From Brumimicrobium sp033722555 (GTDB lineage: Bacteria; Bacteroidota; Bacteroidia; Flavobacteriales_D; Crocinitomicaceae), in NCBI GenBank assembly GCA_033722555.1, contig JAWVYS010000011.1, positions 1 through 64,000 on the forward strand: DNA of 64,000 nt, written 5' to 3'. Shown here in pieces: positions 9,252-18,418 of this stretch. The notes under the pieces are model-generated. The model saw nothing but the letters and a program-made list of their open reading frames with translations. It had not been told where the DNA came from and made no database searches. The position numbers and the translations under genes were made by a program. Positions within the stretch are counted from its first letter, which is position 1. Each line of letters opens with the position of its first letter.

Positions 9252-11647
9252 TAGTTCTTGATTACGGTTCTCACATCCAAAAGTTTTCCTTCCAGGTGAA
9301 TAGCAAACTGGTAAGCGCCCGTAGAAAGAGCCCGTATATCCAGTGTTATTTTATCCGAACCCGAAGTTGTTTCCCGAACGATCTCGCCTTGCATATTTCT
9401 TACATAGATCTTTTTTTCTCCGGGCAATTCATAAAACTTCAGCGTGACCTCTTCTCTGGTAGGATTCGGAAAAACATCCACTCTGTTATCTTTTATTCCT
9501 GTTTCTATAATATTTGCTACGTTCTTTCTGAAGCCGAAGGTATATTCTCCTTTGCTGAGTAAAGAAACATCCGCGCGGCAAAAGCCGTTTGTTGAACTTC
9601 CCGCCGTATTAATCGCATAAAAAGGATATTCTTCCCAACGGGTTTTTTGATCCGGTCGCCACAAAAGTACGATACTATCCTCATGAAAAGTAACGCCGTT
9701 GTGATCATCCATGAGTTGATTATCCAGGTTTCCGGAACTGATGTTCCTTGCGTCGAAAGTAAATCTGGCTGAGTTTTCAAAATCTGCCGACCAGATCCCA
9801 TCCACTTTCCAGTAGCGATCAGTGGAGATCACAAACTGATGAGCAATAAAAGGACTCTGGATTGGATCAGGAGAAACCCTGTAATGTTCAACCCTTAACA
9901 AATTACTATCGGATGCACTTTCTGTATTCACATAGAAATAGGAATAATTCATAACATTCACCCCTGGTTGGGTTATCCATAAATCTTCTCCTGTCACAGC
10001 ATTCAACAATCCATAATCACCATTCAGGTAAACCATAAGGGGCTCGAAGGGAACCTGAACGGATACAAAGGAATATTGCCCGTTGAGTAACACGTTCGTT
10101 GAAAAAGTGTTTTTGTCGGAATCAACAAAGGTTACCTGCATGGGCACAGATTCAAAGAAAGCGGGCGCTTCAAAAAGTTTTTGTTCAACATACAGATCAA
10201 CATTAAATTGATTTCCGGAAGGTTGAACCTTAAACGAATCGATTTCGAAACCGTTGAAACCCGGATTGAAAACATAGTTATCGAAGAAAGAGGTCAGGTT
10301 CTGGCCGGTCGCATTTTCCAGTTCATCCCGGAACTCTGCAGCATCGATGTCCTGAAAAGCGTAATTTGTCTGTATCGCGTTAAGTCCTGCAAAAAAATCG
10401 GTGTCCCCCATGTGCGTTCTCAGGTTATGCATCATGGTTGCTCCTTTTTGATAAGAATGAACTCCGTAGGTTGCACTGTGCGGTACGCCTGAAAGAGCAT
10501 AAAAATCTCCATCGTCAAAATGTGCCGTTTGTATTACATCGCGATGAACACCTTTAAGTTCATTGATGTAATCCTGATAACTGTACGTATGCTCAAGGAA
10601 AAGGGACTCCGAATAAGAAGCAATTCCTTCGTTGATCCACATATCTCCTGCGGTGCGGCAAGTCACCAGGTTTCCCCACCAATGGTGTGACAGTTCATGA
10701 GCCATGAGCGTTTCATACTGTAGCGTTCCGTTCGCTGTAATTTTTGGATACATGATACACGTTGCATGCTCCATTGCTCCTCCGTTGAAAGGTACGAGCG
10801 CAAAGGCGATCTTGTTCCACACATAGGGACCGTAATTTGATTCAAAAATTTCCATAGCGCCGAAAAGATTCACAAAGGAGTTTTTGAAATTCGTTGTATC
10901 CTGAGGTTCAGCTATCAACATTACCGGAATCTGCGCATTCGTAAGACTGCTTACATACTGCTGAGCAACGTGCGTATATGGAGCTACTCCCACACAGGCC
11001 AGATAGGTCGGAATCGTTTCTTCCAAAACCCACCGTCTGATGTTTTCATTATTGGCTCCAACGGACTCGTCTGCAATATAACCGTTGCTGTATCCTGTTT
11101 TTCCCTGTGGCGTTATTAGGATTATGTCGTAGGTAGCGCGCTCCACAAAATTGTCGAAGCATGGATGCCAGGTTCGACCGTAATTGTGCGGATCTGCCTG
11201 AAAACCAACACCCAGGTTATACGCATAGTCACCCTGAAAATAAAACCCTCCAAAACCGGATGGGTCTGTTTGTGGAGTACCTGTATAATAAACGGTCACG
11301 GAATCGATGTCGTTTTGTAAAAGCGTAGTATTCAAATGGGCACGTAGTAAAGTATCATTGTAGGAATAAGTGATCAGGCTATTTCCCTGTTTTACCGAAT
11401 CCACAAAAAACTGAAGCAGATCCAGTGAAATCCCGTCGATGTTATTCATTTTACTCTGGAATTTCACCCTGCATTGTCCTGAAAGGATTTGACTTCCCAT
11501 AGCTGTAAAATCAAGGATCATTTTATAATCCAATACATCAACAGTATCGCTCCGTTTGTTATCCTCTAAATTCTTAAAACCGTATTGCGTGTAACTCACG
11601 TTTGCAATACCCACAATAAGTAGGGAAAATAAAATAAATTGTTTCAT
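9251..11647 (-). CDS. Secreted M1-family zinc aminopeptidase with T9SS sorting domain
   Basis: This is an extracellular or cell-surface metallopeptidase. The 798-residue protein starts with a signal peptide (MKQFILFSLLIVGIANVSYTQ). The M1 exopeptidase motif is GGAMEH near residue 290. The zinc site is HELSHH (317-322) with the third ligand Glu at about 340 in NEGIAS, giving the HExxHx18E spacing. After the catalytic and beta domains, a C-terminal module of about 80 residues begins VDVFPNPTREEVTLKFYE and ends STGAYQFAIHLEGKLL. This is a type A T9SS sorting domain that directs export and surface anchoring. It is the promoter-proximal gene of an operon with ruvX. Confidence 0.94.
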   Translation of the reverse strand: MKQFILFSLLIVGIANVSYTQYGFKNLEDNKRSDTVDVLDYKMILDFTAMGSQILSGQCRVKFQSKMNNIDGISLDLLQFFVDSVKQGNSLITYSYNDTLLRAHLNTTLLQNDIDSVTVYYTGTPQTDPSGFGGFYFQGDYAYNLGVGFQADPHNYGRTWHPCFDNFVERATYDIILITPQGKTGYSNGYIADESVGANNENIRRWVLEETIPTYLACVGVAPYTHVAQQYVSSLTNAQIPVMLIAEPQDTTNFKNSFVNLFGAMEIFESNYGPYVWNKIAFALVPFNGGAMEHATCIMYPKITANGTLQYETLMAHELSHHWWGNLVTCRTAGDMWINEGIASYSESLFLEHTYSYQDYINELKGVHRDVIQTAHFDDGDFYALSGVPHSATYGVHSYQKGATMMHNLRTHMGDTDFFAGLNAIQTNYAFQDIDAAEFRDELENATGQNLTSFFDNYVFNPGFNGFEIDSFKVQPSGNQFNVDLYVEQKLFEAPAFFESVPMQVTFVDSDKNTFSTNVLLNGQYSFVSVQVPFEPLMVYLNGDYGLLNAVTGEDLWITQPGVNVMNYSYFYVNTESASDSNLLRVEHYRVSPDPIQSPFIAHQFVISTDRYWKVDGIWSADFENSARFTFDARNISSGNLDNQLMDDHNGVTFHEDSIVLLWRPDQKTRWEEYPFYAINTAGSSTNGFCRADVSLLSKGEYTFGFRKNVANIIETGIKDNRVDVFPNPTREEVTLKFYELPGEKKIYVRNMQGEIVRETTSGSDKITLDIRALSTGAYQFAIHLEGKLLDVRTVIKN

Positions 11648-11725
11648 TGATCGCGTTGTATTTTACGAAGATAAGGCTTCTTCTCTTTACCGAAAAAAAT
11701 TTTTCAGCAATGATTCTGTATTGAC

Positions 11726-12331
11726 CTACTGTTTTTTGACAAAAGCACTGAGTTCTTTGAAGGCTTTGTTGAATCGCTTTTGGTCATAGAAATCAAAAAG
11801 GAATACATATTTATTTGTTCCTTTCAGGACTGCATAAGCTCTTAGGAATTGGAGATTAATGGTATAAACCCTGTGCTGACCAGTTGATATAGAGTTTGGA
11901 CCCCGCTTGTTTTTCTTCTTTCTTAAATATTTTATGTCATCGACGGATATCTCCTTCCGCTTTTTAAAAAGTCCGTTTCGAACAAGGATTAAATTATTCC
12001 TTTTTTCATCCAGATAAACCTTTGTCACTTTCCCACGAAAAAAATAATAAGCACTCATTCCGAAAAAAAAGATAGTAAGAATCAGTATAATCCCGGTTCC
12101 GATGTATTCAATAATTTGTCCGCTGAAAGGAAATTTCTCTGCATCAAAGGGCATCCAGGAAAGGTCATCATTCGAATACCCCAGCATTTTGAAAAAAAAG
12201 ATCAGAAAAACAAGTAGCGAAATTGAACCAAACGCAAAAAAAAGGACAGTATAAATCCAACGAAAAGGGTTATAATCCTTCGAAAAGTCTTCTATTAAAA
12301 CAAGGTCTATATTTTCAGACTGAGACAGCAA
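11726..12331 (-). CDS. Two-helix membrane protein, unknown function
   Basis: The protein has 201 residues. A short acidic N-terminus precedes a first membrane segment near residues 27-48 (WIYTVLFFAFGSISLLVFLI) and a second near 70-92 (YIGTGIILILTIFFFGMSAYY). A soluble C-terminal part of about 110 residues, rich in Lys/Arg and beta-like, follows (VTKVYLDEKRNNLILVRNGL). The layout resembles PH-like or DUF-type membrane proteins of Bacteroidota, but I cannot name a family. It has its own 78-base upstream gap and lies between M1 peptidase and TspO-like genes on the same strand. Confidence 0.75.
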   Translation of the reverse strand: MLSQSENIDLVLIEDFSKDYNPFRWIYTVLFFAFGSISLLVFLIFFFKMLGYSNDDLSWMPFDAEKFPFSGQIIEYIGTGIILILTIFFFGMSAYYFFRGKVTKVYLDEKRNNLILVRNGLFKKRKEISVDDIKYLRKKKNKRGPNSISTGQHRVYTINLQFLRAYAVLKGTNKYVFLFDFYDQKRFNKAFKELSAFVKKQ

Positions 12332-12420
12332 AATATTTCTTTAATTCCCTACAAGTTTAACTAAAAAATATTTGTTTTCTCTCCCACGCATGGTTAACAG
12401 CTCTATTCATTTCAGCAAGC

Positions 12421-13206
12421 TCAGGACGAAAACCATCTATACAAAGGATTCGTTTTCCTGTTTTTATACCCGTGAACGCCAGTTGCTATAAGCAAAACAA
12501 CTGTCCATGTTAAGGCGCACCATTTTAATTCAGGAATCGTTTCCCAGTGGCGGACAGCAATAGCGATCAAAGCCCAAACACCCACTCCGGCAAATTCACG
12601 CATATTTCGCGTGTATATCATGAATAAATTTAATATCCCGGCTAAACTGATAGCAATCATCGTCCATTGCACATCGGTTAATGTCGGATTCCACTGAGTC
12701 GTTGTCAACCAAACCGTAATATTCGAAATGGTAGCAACAGCGATCCATCCGCTGTAAAGACAAATGGGCCACCACACAAATGCGATTACTTCAAAAGGAG
12801 CATTCCATCGCTCCATATTTGTGCGGAGTATGATCATTATCAAGGAAAACAGAATAACGAGCATAATGATAACTGTAATACCTATCTCTTCGTTGAGCCA
12901 AAACCATAGCCACAAGCCGTTTCCAATATTGGCTACAGTAAGCCAGGGGCCAATCTGCAGAATACTCTCTCCCGACTTTTTGGAATCAAAAGCCAGCCTC
13001 AGTTGATTTCCCGTTAATATCAGTAGACCAAGAAAAATCAGTCCCCATATCGAAAAGGCATAATCCGCCGGAGTGAAAAGGTTGGAATATTTATCGCTGA
13101 CCTGTCCGACGGTATTCCCATTGATTACTCCTGTATTGCTCCAGTAATTCCATAGAATGACCAGAACTACTACGAGGAAATTGACTACCGCGTAAATTTT
13201 TTTCAT
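12421..13206 (-). CDS. TspO/MBR-like tryptophan-rich membrane protein
   Basis: The 261-residue integral membrane protein has seven or so hydrophobic segments and many tryptophans. The block FTPADYAFSIWGLIFLGL matches the first conserved stretch of the long, Bacteroidota-type tryptophan-rich sensory protein/TspO-like family. The later WWPICLYSGWIAVATISN and TDVQWTMIAISLA are consistent with it. Classic TspO is about 160 residues; this extended version is common in Bacteroidota. TspO family members bind porphyrins or other small molecules; the ligand here is unknown. No operon partner is evident. Confidence 0.82.
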   Translation of the reverse strand: MKKIYAVVNFLVVVLVILWNYWSNTGVINGNTVGQVSDKYSNLFTPADYAFSIWGLIFLGLLILTGNQLRLAFDSKKSGESILQIGPWLTVANIGNGLWLWFWLNEEIGITVIIMLVILFSLIMIILRTNMERWNAPFEVIAFVWWPICLYSGWIAVATISNITVWLTTTQWNPTLTDVQWTMIAISLAGILNLFMIYTRNMREFAGVGVWALIAIAVRHWETIPELKWCALTWTVVLLIATGVHGYKNRKTNPLYRWFSS

Positions 13207-13594
13207 GACAGCAATTTTCGTTTACCTCTAATATATTGATTATTTGGTGCAGTTCCAAGCGATTGATTTTCCTGAAGACGCTATAACTTATTAAAAAAAG
13301 AAATACTTTCAGCATCGACACCACCACCTAACTACGACATCCGGATAGGTCACTGAATCCGAGGGGGAAAATGCTATTTCGTTTGAAACATTGCTGTTAA
13401 GACTGAGAAAAACAGCTGTATATACCAAGAGTGCGATTCCGTTCAAAACGTATAATTCAGAGATTCTTTTTTAAACGTAATCAAGAGGTATCTACAGTTT
13501 CAGGCAGGCATATGGAGTGTCTGTAAGCTAAACAACTTGCTTAATGGTATGAATGTCTTAAAATTACAATTAAAACTGAAAATCTATACGGGAC
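13207..13594. other. 388-bp gene-free stretch
   Basis: This lies between the TspO-like start and the 3' end of the zinc-ribbon SDR gene. I see no convincing coding frame, hairpin plus T run, tRNA or repeat in it. The only longer open frame overlaps the TspO-like gene in another frame. Confidence 0.5.
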
Positions 13595-15142
13595 TTACCA
13601 GCTAATCGGCTTATAATCCTTCAAAAATTTACCGCACCAGTGTTTTCCGGTATTGATTCCATCGAATAATGGATCCATTACTCTTGCCGCGCCATCCACT
13701 ATATCCAGCGGAGGTTGAAAATCGTGTATTTCCGCTTTCTTTTTCGCCAGTTCAGCAGGATCTTCGTCTGTTACCCAGCCGGTATCTACAGCATTGGTAT
13801 AAATTCCGTACTTCACTAAATCCGAAGCGGAGGTAAGTGTCATCATGTTCAAAGCAGCTTTCGCCATGTTCGTATGTGGATGACGGGCTTCCTTATGATA
13901 CTGGTGAAATTTACCTTCCATGGCAGAAACATTTATGACGTGTTTCATGCCGGTGTTTTCTTTTTTCATAAGATTAACCAAACGATTGCAGAGAACAAAC
14001 GGCGCAACGGAATTTACCAGTTGCACTTCGAGCATTTCGTTGGTATGAATCTCTCCCAGTTTTAATCTCCAGCTATTTGTTGTTCTTAGATCCACTTGTT
14101 GCAGGTCTGCGTCGAGTTTACCCACGGGAAATACTTCTTCGGTCGCTAATGACTGATCAATGGAATAAGGAACCTGGGATAATTTCGCGGAAGCGCTCAA
14201 ACCGATGCCAATCTGCTTCCCGTGCCAGCTAACCGGCAGATTTTTATGCTGATTTTCGGCCTGACTACCGTAGGTTTCGATTTCTCTGAGACAAGTTTCG
14301 TGATCGGCCAGAAGATCCTGAACCATTCGCGGCAAATCAGAGATATCCCTTTCCTCGTTGTCCATTAAATGCTGGTAGAAACCTGCCGGTCGTCTCACTG
14401 TTTGCGCGGCATTATTGATCAGCACATCTAATCGGTCGTATTGCTGTTCGATGTAATTACAGAAAATCTCCACGCTGGGAATATGCCTTAGATCCAGACC
14501 GTGGATTTTAAGTCGGTGACCCCATTGCTCAAAATCAGCTTCTTTGGCATAACGCAATGCCGAATCAACCGGAAATCTGGTTGTAGCAATTACGGTGGCT
14601 CCGGCTCGTAACATCATCAGTGTAATGTGATAGCCGATTTTAAGACGCGAACCGGTAACAAGAGCAACCTGACCTGTAAGATCAGCGGTTTGAAATCGCT
14701 TGGCATAATTAAAATCGCCACATGGTTCACACATGGTATCATAAAAATGATGCAGTTTGGTAAATACCGTTTTACAAACATAGCAGTTCCGTGGAGCCAC
14801 ATGTCTTTCTTCCTTATTTCCTTCTTCTCCGGTAAGTTCAATCATCTTGGGCGCAACGAAAACAGAGGCTTCCCTGGCGCTTCTTATCCCGGTAGCGTTA
14901 CGGGCACGTTTATCTCTTTCCGCAGCTTTCCTTTTGGCGGCTTTTTTACCGTCTTTTTTGCGTCGCGCGAATTCGTCTCTGTCGGGTCTTGATAATCTCC
15001 CGGCTTCCTTCAGTAACAGTATTCTCTGATCCTTGGGAATCTCAAAGATCTGGTCGGTATCTTCATTCAGTTGTTTCAAAATGAGGATGCACTGATCAAT
15101 CTGCTCCTGACTGAATTTCTCTTTATTGTTATCGCTTTCCAT
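13595..15142 (-). CDS. Zinc-ribbon plus short-chain dehydrogenase-like protein, catalytic Tyr replaced
   Basis: I place the start at the ATG at 15142 (MESDNNKEKF, 516 residues). The open frame runs on to 15238 but adds an unlikely Cys-rich leader. From the N-terminus: a charged helical region with a Lys/Arg-rich stretch (residues 65-85); a zinc ribbon with CYVC (about 120-123) and CEPC (about 138-141); then an SDR Rossmann domain with VTGSRLKIG (about 162-170) and the NNAG equivalent NNAAQ (about 243). The active-site serine is in INVSAMEG. Where SDRs have YxxxK, this has TNMAK (Thr about 424, Lys about 428), so the catalytic Tyr is missing. Cofactor binding looks intact but classical oxidoreductase chemistry is doubtful. 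No pathway context. Confidence 0.8.
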   Translation of the reverse strand: MESDNNKEKFSQEQIDQCILILKQLNEDTDQIFEIPKDQRILLLKEAGRLSRPDRDEFARRKKDGKKAAKRKAAERDKRARNATGIRSAREASVFVAPKMIELTGEEGNKEERHVAPRNCYVCKTVFTKLHHFYDTMCEPCGDFNYAKRFQTADLTGQVALVTGSRLKIGYHITLMMLRAGATVIATTRFPVDSALRYAKEADFEQWGHRLKIHGLDLRHIPSVEIFCNYIEQQYDRLDVLINNAAQTVRRPAGFYQHLMDNEERDISDLPRMVQDLLADHETCLREIETYGSQAENQHKNLPVSWHGKQIGIGLSASAKLSQVPYSIDQSLATEEVFPVGKLDADLQQVDLRTTNSWRLKLGEIHTNEMLEVQLVNSVAPFVLCNRLVNLMKKENTGMKHVINVSAMEGKFHQYHKEARHPHTNMAKAALNMMTLTSASDLVKYGIYTNAVDTGWVTDEDPAELAKKKAEIHDFQPPLDIVDGAARVMDPLFDGINTGKHWCGKFLKDYKPISW

Positions 15143-15447
15143 GTATACTTTACAGTTAACAAACTCCTTATTATCGTATAAAAACACTTCCCTACAACAA
15201 TAAATCGCTGCGAAATTACAACAAAAAGAACCAGACATAATAGCCGTAAAATAAATAGCTGAAAATTCTTGTAATCACATGCATTGAAAGCTCTCTGCAT
15301 CTGCTTCAAATACCGAATATTCAGCGGATAGCGATTGTCATTAATCCAAGTTCCACAATCAATGGTCGCATTACCACTTGTGAAGTTACCCGGTTAATAT
15401 TCCCCCGAAATTTACTCCCTGTCATTTCAAAATCATCACCGGGAAAA

Positions 15448-15655
15448 TCAACTTCATCACTTTTCACCTCAACTTCATCACTTTTTCACCTTTCCAACTT
15501 TCCAACTTTCTAACTTTTCAACTTTTCATTTCAACTTCATCACTTTTCACCTCAACTTCACCGCTTTTCACTTGAACTTTATTGTCTTGCAACTTAAAAT
15601 CATCGGTTGTCTTCTCAACTTCATCACTTTTCACCTCAACTTCATCACTTTTCAT
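15448..15655. repeat. Degenerate 21-bp tandem repeat array 1, with a 45-codon minus-strand heptad ORF
   Basis: Six near-identical copies of TCAACTTCATCACTTTTCACC lie at about 15448, 15469, 15531, 15552, 15617 and 15638, in adjacent pairs separated by more degenerate copies. The unit is 21 bp, or 7 codons. On the minus strand 15655-15518 reads as a 45-residue frame of VKSDEVE heptads before a stop. A one-base change in an A run shifts the frame, and a second stretch of the same heptads then continues to a stop at 15321. The rest of the 15143-15852 gap holds no convincing gene. This may be a decayed repeat-coding gene or a DNA-level repeat element. Confidence 0.85.
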
Positions 15656-15852
15656 TTAGCAGAATAAGAGATAATTCCTGCAATACACATTTAAAATCCT
15701 ACCGTTAAATACATTAAACAGTTGATTAACAAAGTTTAACAAGTGGTTTGGTACACGGCTTGAATGCGGAAATGCGATAACAATTTTTTATTAATCGTCT
15801 GCGCGATTGTTCAGCCATGGAGAGCAGTTGAGCAGACACAAAACTAAAAGTC

Positions 15853-16554
15853 ATGAGACAAAAATGGAAAAATAAAAGAAACATGTACGCAGTAGTACTG
15901 AATACATGTGAAAAGCACCAGGCGATCTGGGCCAATGTTCCGGCATTCACTGCTAAAGTGAGTGAACTGGAAAGTAAATTAGAGGAATTCACACAGATTG
16001 CTGAAGAGCGTCTGCAGGACACCTCAAATATTACAAAAGGTAAAGCCAAACTGATCAGCAACCTTTACGAAAAGGTATATGGTGTGGTACGAATCATAGA
16101 AGCGTACGCTTTGCAGGAAGGGTTGGACAATCTGGCGATGGAATACGGTATCACCAAAACCAGTTTGATAGAAGGCGGTTCTAAAGCAACGGTCAACAGG
16201 TTCAGTAACGTAGTCAAAAAGGCAACCGAACTTGCGCCCGATCTGGAAGCACTGGGATTAACCGCTCAGTTCCTGCAGGATCTTACTCAGCAGGTGGAAG
16301 AGGCCAAAAATGTGATCTCAAAACCACGTATGGCGATCATAAAGCGCAAAATGCTGAATAAAAAACTCGAAGAGTTGATTGATGAAATGGACGAGATCGT
16401 GTTCAAACACCTTTCAGGAATGGTCAGAATCCTTCAGTTCGATCACCCGATGTTTTACGCTGAATTTATGGCCGCAAGAAACATCATCGACCAAAAGGGT
16501 CCGAGAAGAGCCAATGAGTCTCCCCCGCTACCGGAAGGTGATGATTTAGGTTAG
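15853..16554 (+). CDS. Conserved helical protein, unknown function
   Basis: The 233-residue soluble protein is predicted from its sequence to be almost all helix. It has coiled-coil-like stretches around residues 35-60 (VSELESKLEEFTQIAEERL) and 150-195 (LEELIDEMDEIVFKHL). The tail is Pro- and acid-rich (ESPPLPEGDDLG). There is no signal peptide and no family I recognise. I have the impression of related proteins in Bacteroidota of about the same length, but cannot confirm it. The gene is alone, preceded by the repeat-rich gap and closed by a good terminator. Confidence 0.8.
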   Translation: MRQKWKNKRNMYAVVLNTCEKHQAIWANVPAFTAKVSELESKLEEFTQIAEERLQDTSNITKGKAKLISNLYEKVYGVVRIIEAYALQEGLDNLAMEYGITKTSLIEGGSKATVNRFSNVVKKATELAPDLEALGLTAQFLQDLTQQVEEAKNVISKPRMAIIKRKMLNKKLEELIDEMDEIVFKHLSGMVRILQFDHPMFYAEFMAARNIIDQKGPRRANESPPLPEGDDLG

Positions 16555-16570
16555 CATGTAGCTTAAACGG

Positions 16571-16605
16571 AAAAGCCAATCACGCGAGTTGTTGGCTTTT
16601 TTTTT
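16571..16605 (+). terminator. Rho-independent terminator of the helical protein gene
   Basis: Stem AAAGCCAA / TTGGCTTT followed by nine T, 17 bases after the stop codon at 16554. Confidence 0.9.
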
Positions 16606-16616
16606 GGGGGGGGGGG
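16606..16616. repeat. G11 homopolymer tract
   Basis: Eleven consecutive G directly follow the T9 run of the terminator, between two converging genes. Long G runs are otherwise absent from this AT-rich window. Such a tract is prone to slippage, but here it lies outside any gene or promoter I can see. Confidence 0.9.
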
Positions 16617-16698
16617 ATTAGTGGTTGCTCAGTTAACGGTTAGGCTATGCGTAGTGTCCCGTAGGGCCGCTATTGTTTATAGGTTTTGTTGTACTCAG

Positions 16699-18396
16699 TT
16701 ATTTTATTTTTTTTAAATCATTTTCTAGTGCAGTTACTAAAGCATCTATTGAATTTCTTTTGTGATTATTTAATGAGTTGTGCGGGTTATTTTTAATTTC
16801 TAATGCAACAATATGTTTTACTCTCTTCTCAACATCTTCGCTCCATAACTTACCTTGGGATTGAAAGCAATTTTTCATTCTCTCAGACCACTTTTTGTTG
16901 GAACGAAAACTTGCTTCTGTGATATCCACACCAAATTCATTGAGGATTGCATTAGCATACGAAGAAGGCTCTAAACAATCCTCAAATTCGGAGTTTTGCA
17001 TTCCATTACAGATAATAAAAGTCGTATCTTTTTGCTTTAATCCTTCGCTTTTCTCGGCTTTCTCGAAAGCATTTCTTCCAGCATCGTCATTATCTAACAA
17101 AACGTGACTTGTACACAATGCATTTTTAAGTAAGGATAGCTTATATGATAGGTTACCTGCCCCACCAATTTTCTCGATAATCATCTCATTGTTCTTTAAT
17201 GCGTCTTTAATTTCCTCGCTTAAAGTTGGTAGTAATGCTCTAAGTGCAATTTGATCCTCCTCCCCTTCAACAACAAGTGCGTATCTAGCATTTGTAAGAT
17301 TGTCGGAGGCTTTTACACCAATTAATTCACGTATTTCCTTGATGTTCTTTGCCACCTTTGCTTCTCCTGAATCAATTATTATGTTGCCTTTTATATTTGT
17401 TCTATTGGTAAACAACGGATTATGAGTAGACACAATAACTTGGTTATCTCCTATCAAATCATAAATTGTTTCTTTTAGAATATGTATCGCACCAGGATGA
17501 AGATGGGATTCAGGTTCTTCAATAGCTACAATTGATGCAGCACCTTTTGGCATCGAAATATTCTTCAACAATCCTAACGCTGCAAGACTTTTTACACCAT
17601 CCCCTTTATATTCTAAACTTGTTTTGTTTCCATCATCAATCATTACATCAAACTGACGTCTAAGGGCGAAACGCCTTTGATGCTCTTGAATTTCAATGTC
17701 TACTGAATTTACATTCAAAACAAATTCGGAAAGAGACGATTTTATATTATTAGACAACCTGTCAAGTATTGGTGTTTGTAAATCTTTTATGGTTTTTAGA
17801 GCGTTTTGGTATTCTTCTTTTTCCTCCAAACTTGACAATTCAGATGATAGCATGTCATAAACTACATTCATTGCTTCCTGTTCCGTTCTGACTGCTGGTA
17901 TGTAATTGAATATGATTCGTTTAGCTATATAATCTGCAATTCTTTTTGATTTCGAATTGAGAGTTTTTGTCCCTTTCCCTCTTTTCACAACCTTTATAGT
18001 TGGTTCGTGAGTTTTACCAATTTTTATTTCTATTGGTAAGGTTCCATTCAAGTTACTTTTAATTTCTTTTTTGAATTCATCAACTTCTTCGTTATTCAGT
18101 GAAAACTCAAGTCTAAATATGGTTTGAGTGTTCTTTTCTTTGTGTTGTAACTGAATTGGAAAGTCTCTTGACCAATTATAATAAAGATCGTCATTTCTTC
18201 TCGCGTATCCACGATAACTCATTTTGGAATCGAGCCCATGATGTTTCAGAATAAACATTGCAACATTTAGAGCCTTAAGCATATTTGATTTCCCTTCGTT
18301 ATTCTTCCCGATAAGGACAGTTATATCAGATAAAGGGATTTTATTTGCCTTAGATATACTTCTAAAATATGTTGCCGAAAAATTTACTAAATCCAT
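16699..18396 (-). CDS. OLD-family ATP-dependent endonuclease (ABC ATPase plus TOPRIM), likely defence protein
   Basis: The 565-residue protein has an SMC/ABC-type ATPase domain. Walker A is GKNNEGKS (30-37), a signature-like block is GDGVKSLAALGLL (about 266-278), Walker B is IVAIEEPESHLHPG (about 289-302) and the H-loop is VIVSTHNP (about 320-327). The C-terminal TOPRIM nuclease domain begins ALVVEGEEDQIAL (about 374-386) with the DxD metal site in LLDNDDAG (about 434-441). This is the architecture of OLD nucleases and of Gabija GajA. No GajB-like UvrD helicase or reverse transcriptase lies beside it, so it is a solitary class member. The composition is more AT-rich than the flanks, and it starts 22 bases from repeat copy A, suggesting acquisition. 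Confidence 0.9.
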   Translation of the reverse strand: MDLVNFSATYFRSISKANKIPLSDITVLIGKNNEGKSNMLKALNVAMFILKHHGLDSKMSYRGYARRNDDLYYNWSRDFPIQLQHKEKNTQTIFRLEFSLNNEEVDEFKKEIKSNLNGTLPIEIKIGKTHEPTIKVVKRGKGTKTLNSKSKRIADYIAKRIIFNYIPAVRTEQEAMNVVYDMLSSELSSLEEKEEYQNALKTIKDLQTPILDRLSNNIKSSLSEFVLNVNSVDIEIQEHQRRFALRRQFDVMIDDGNKTSLEYKGDGVKSLAALGLLKNISMPKGAASIVAIEEPESHLHPGAIHILKETIYDLIGDNQVIVSTHNPLFTNRTNIKGNIIIDSGEAKVAKNIKEIRELIGVKASDNLTNARYALVVEGEEDQIALRALLPTLSEEIKDALKNNEMIIEKIGGAGNLSYKLSLLKNALCTSHVLLDNDDAGRNAFEKAEKSEGLKQKDTTFIICNGMQNSEFEDCLEPSSYANAILNEFGVDITEASFRSNKKWSERMKNCFQSQGKLWSEDVEKRVKHIVALEIKNNPHNSLNNHKRNSIDALVTALENDLKKIK

Positions 18397-18418
18397 CTAC
18401 TCTCTTTATTTAATTGTG

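Noticed and set aside
15143..15238. Longer N-terminus of the zinc-ribbon SDR protein
   Set aside because: The added residues are Cys/Phe-rich with no conserved look, while MESDNNKEKF at 15142 starts a normal charged helix.
16699..18396. Gabija defence system (GajAB)
   Set aside because: The GajA-like architecture fits, but no UvrD-like GajB gene is adjacent on either side.
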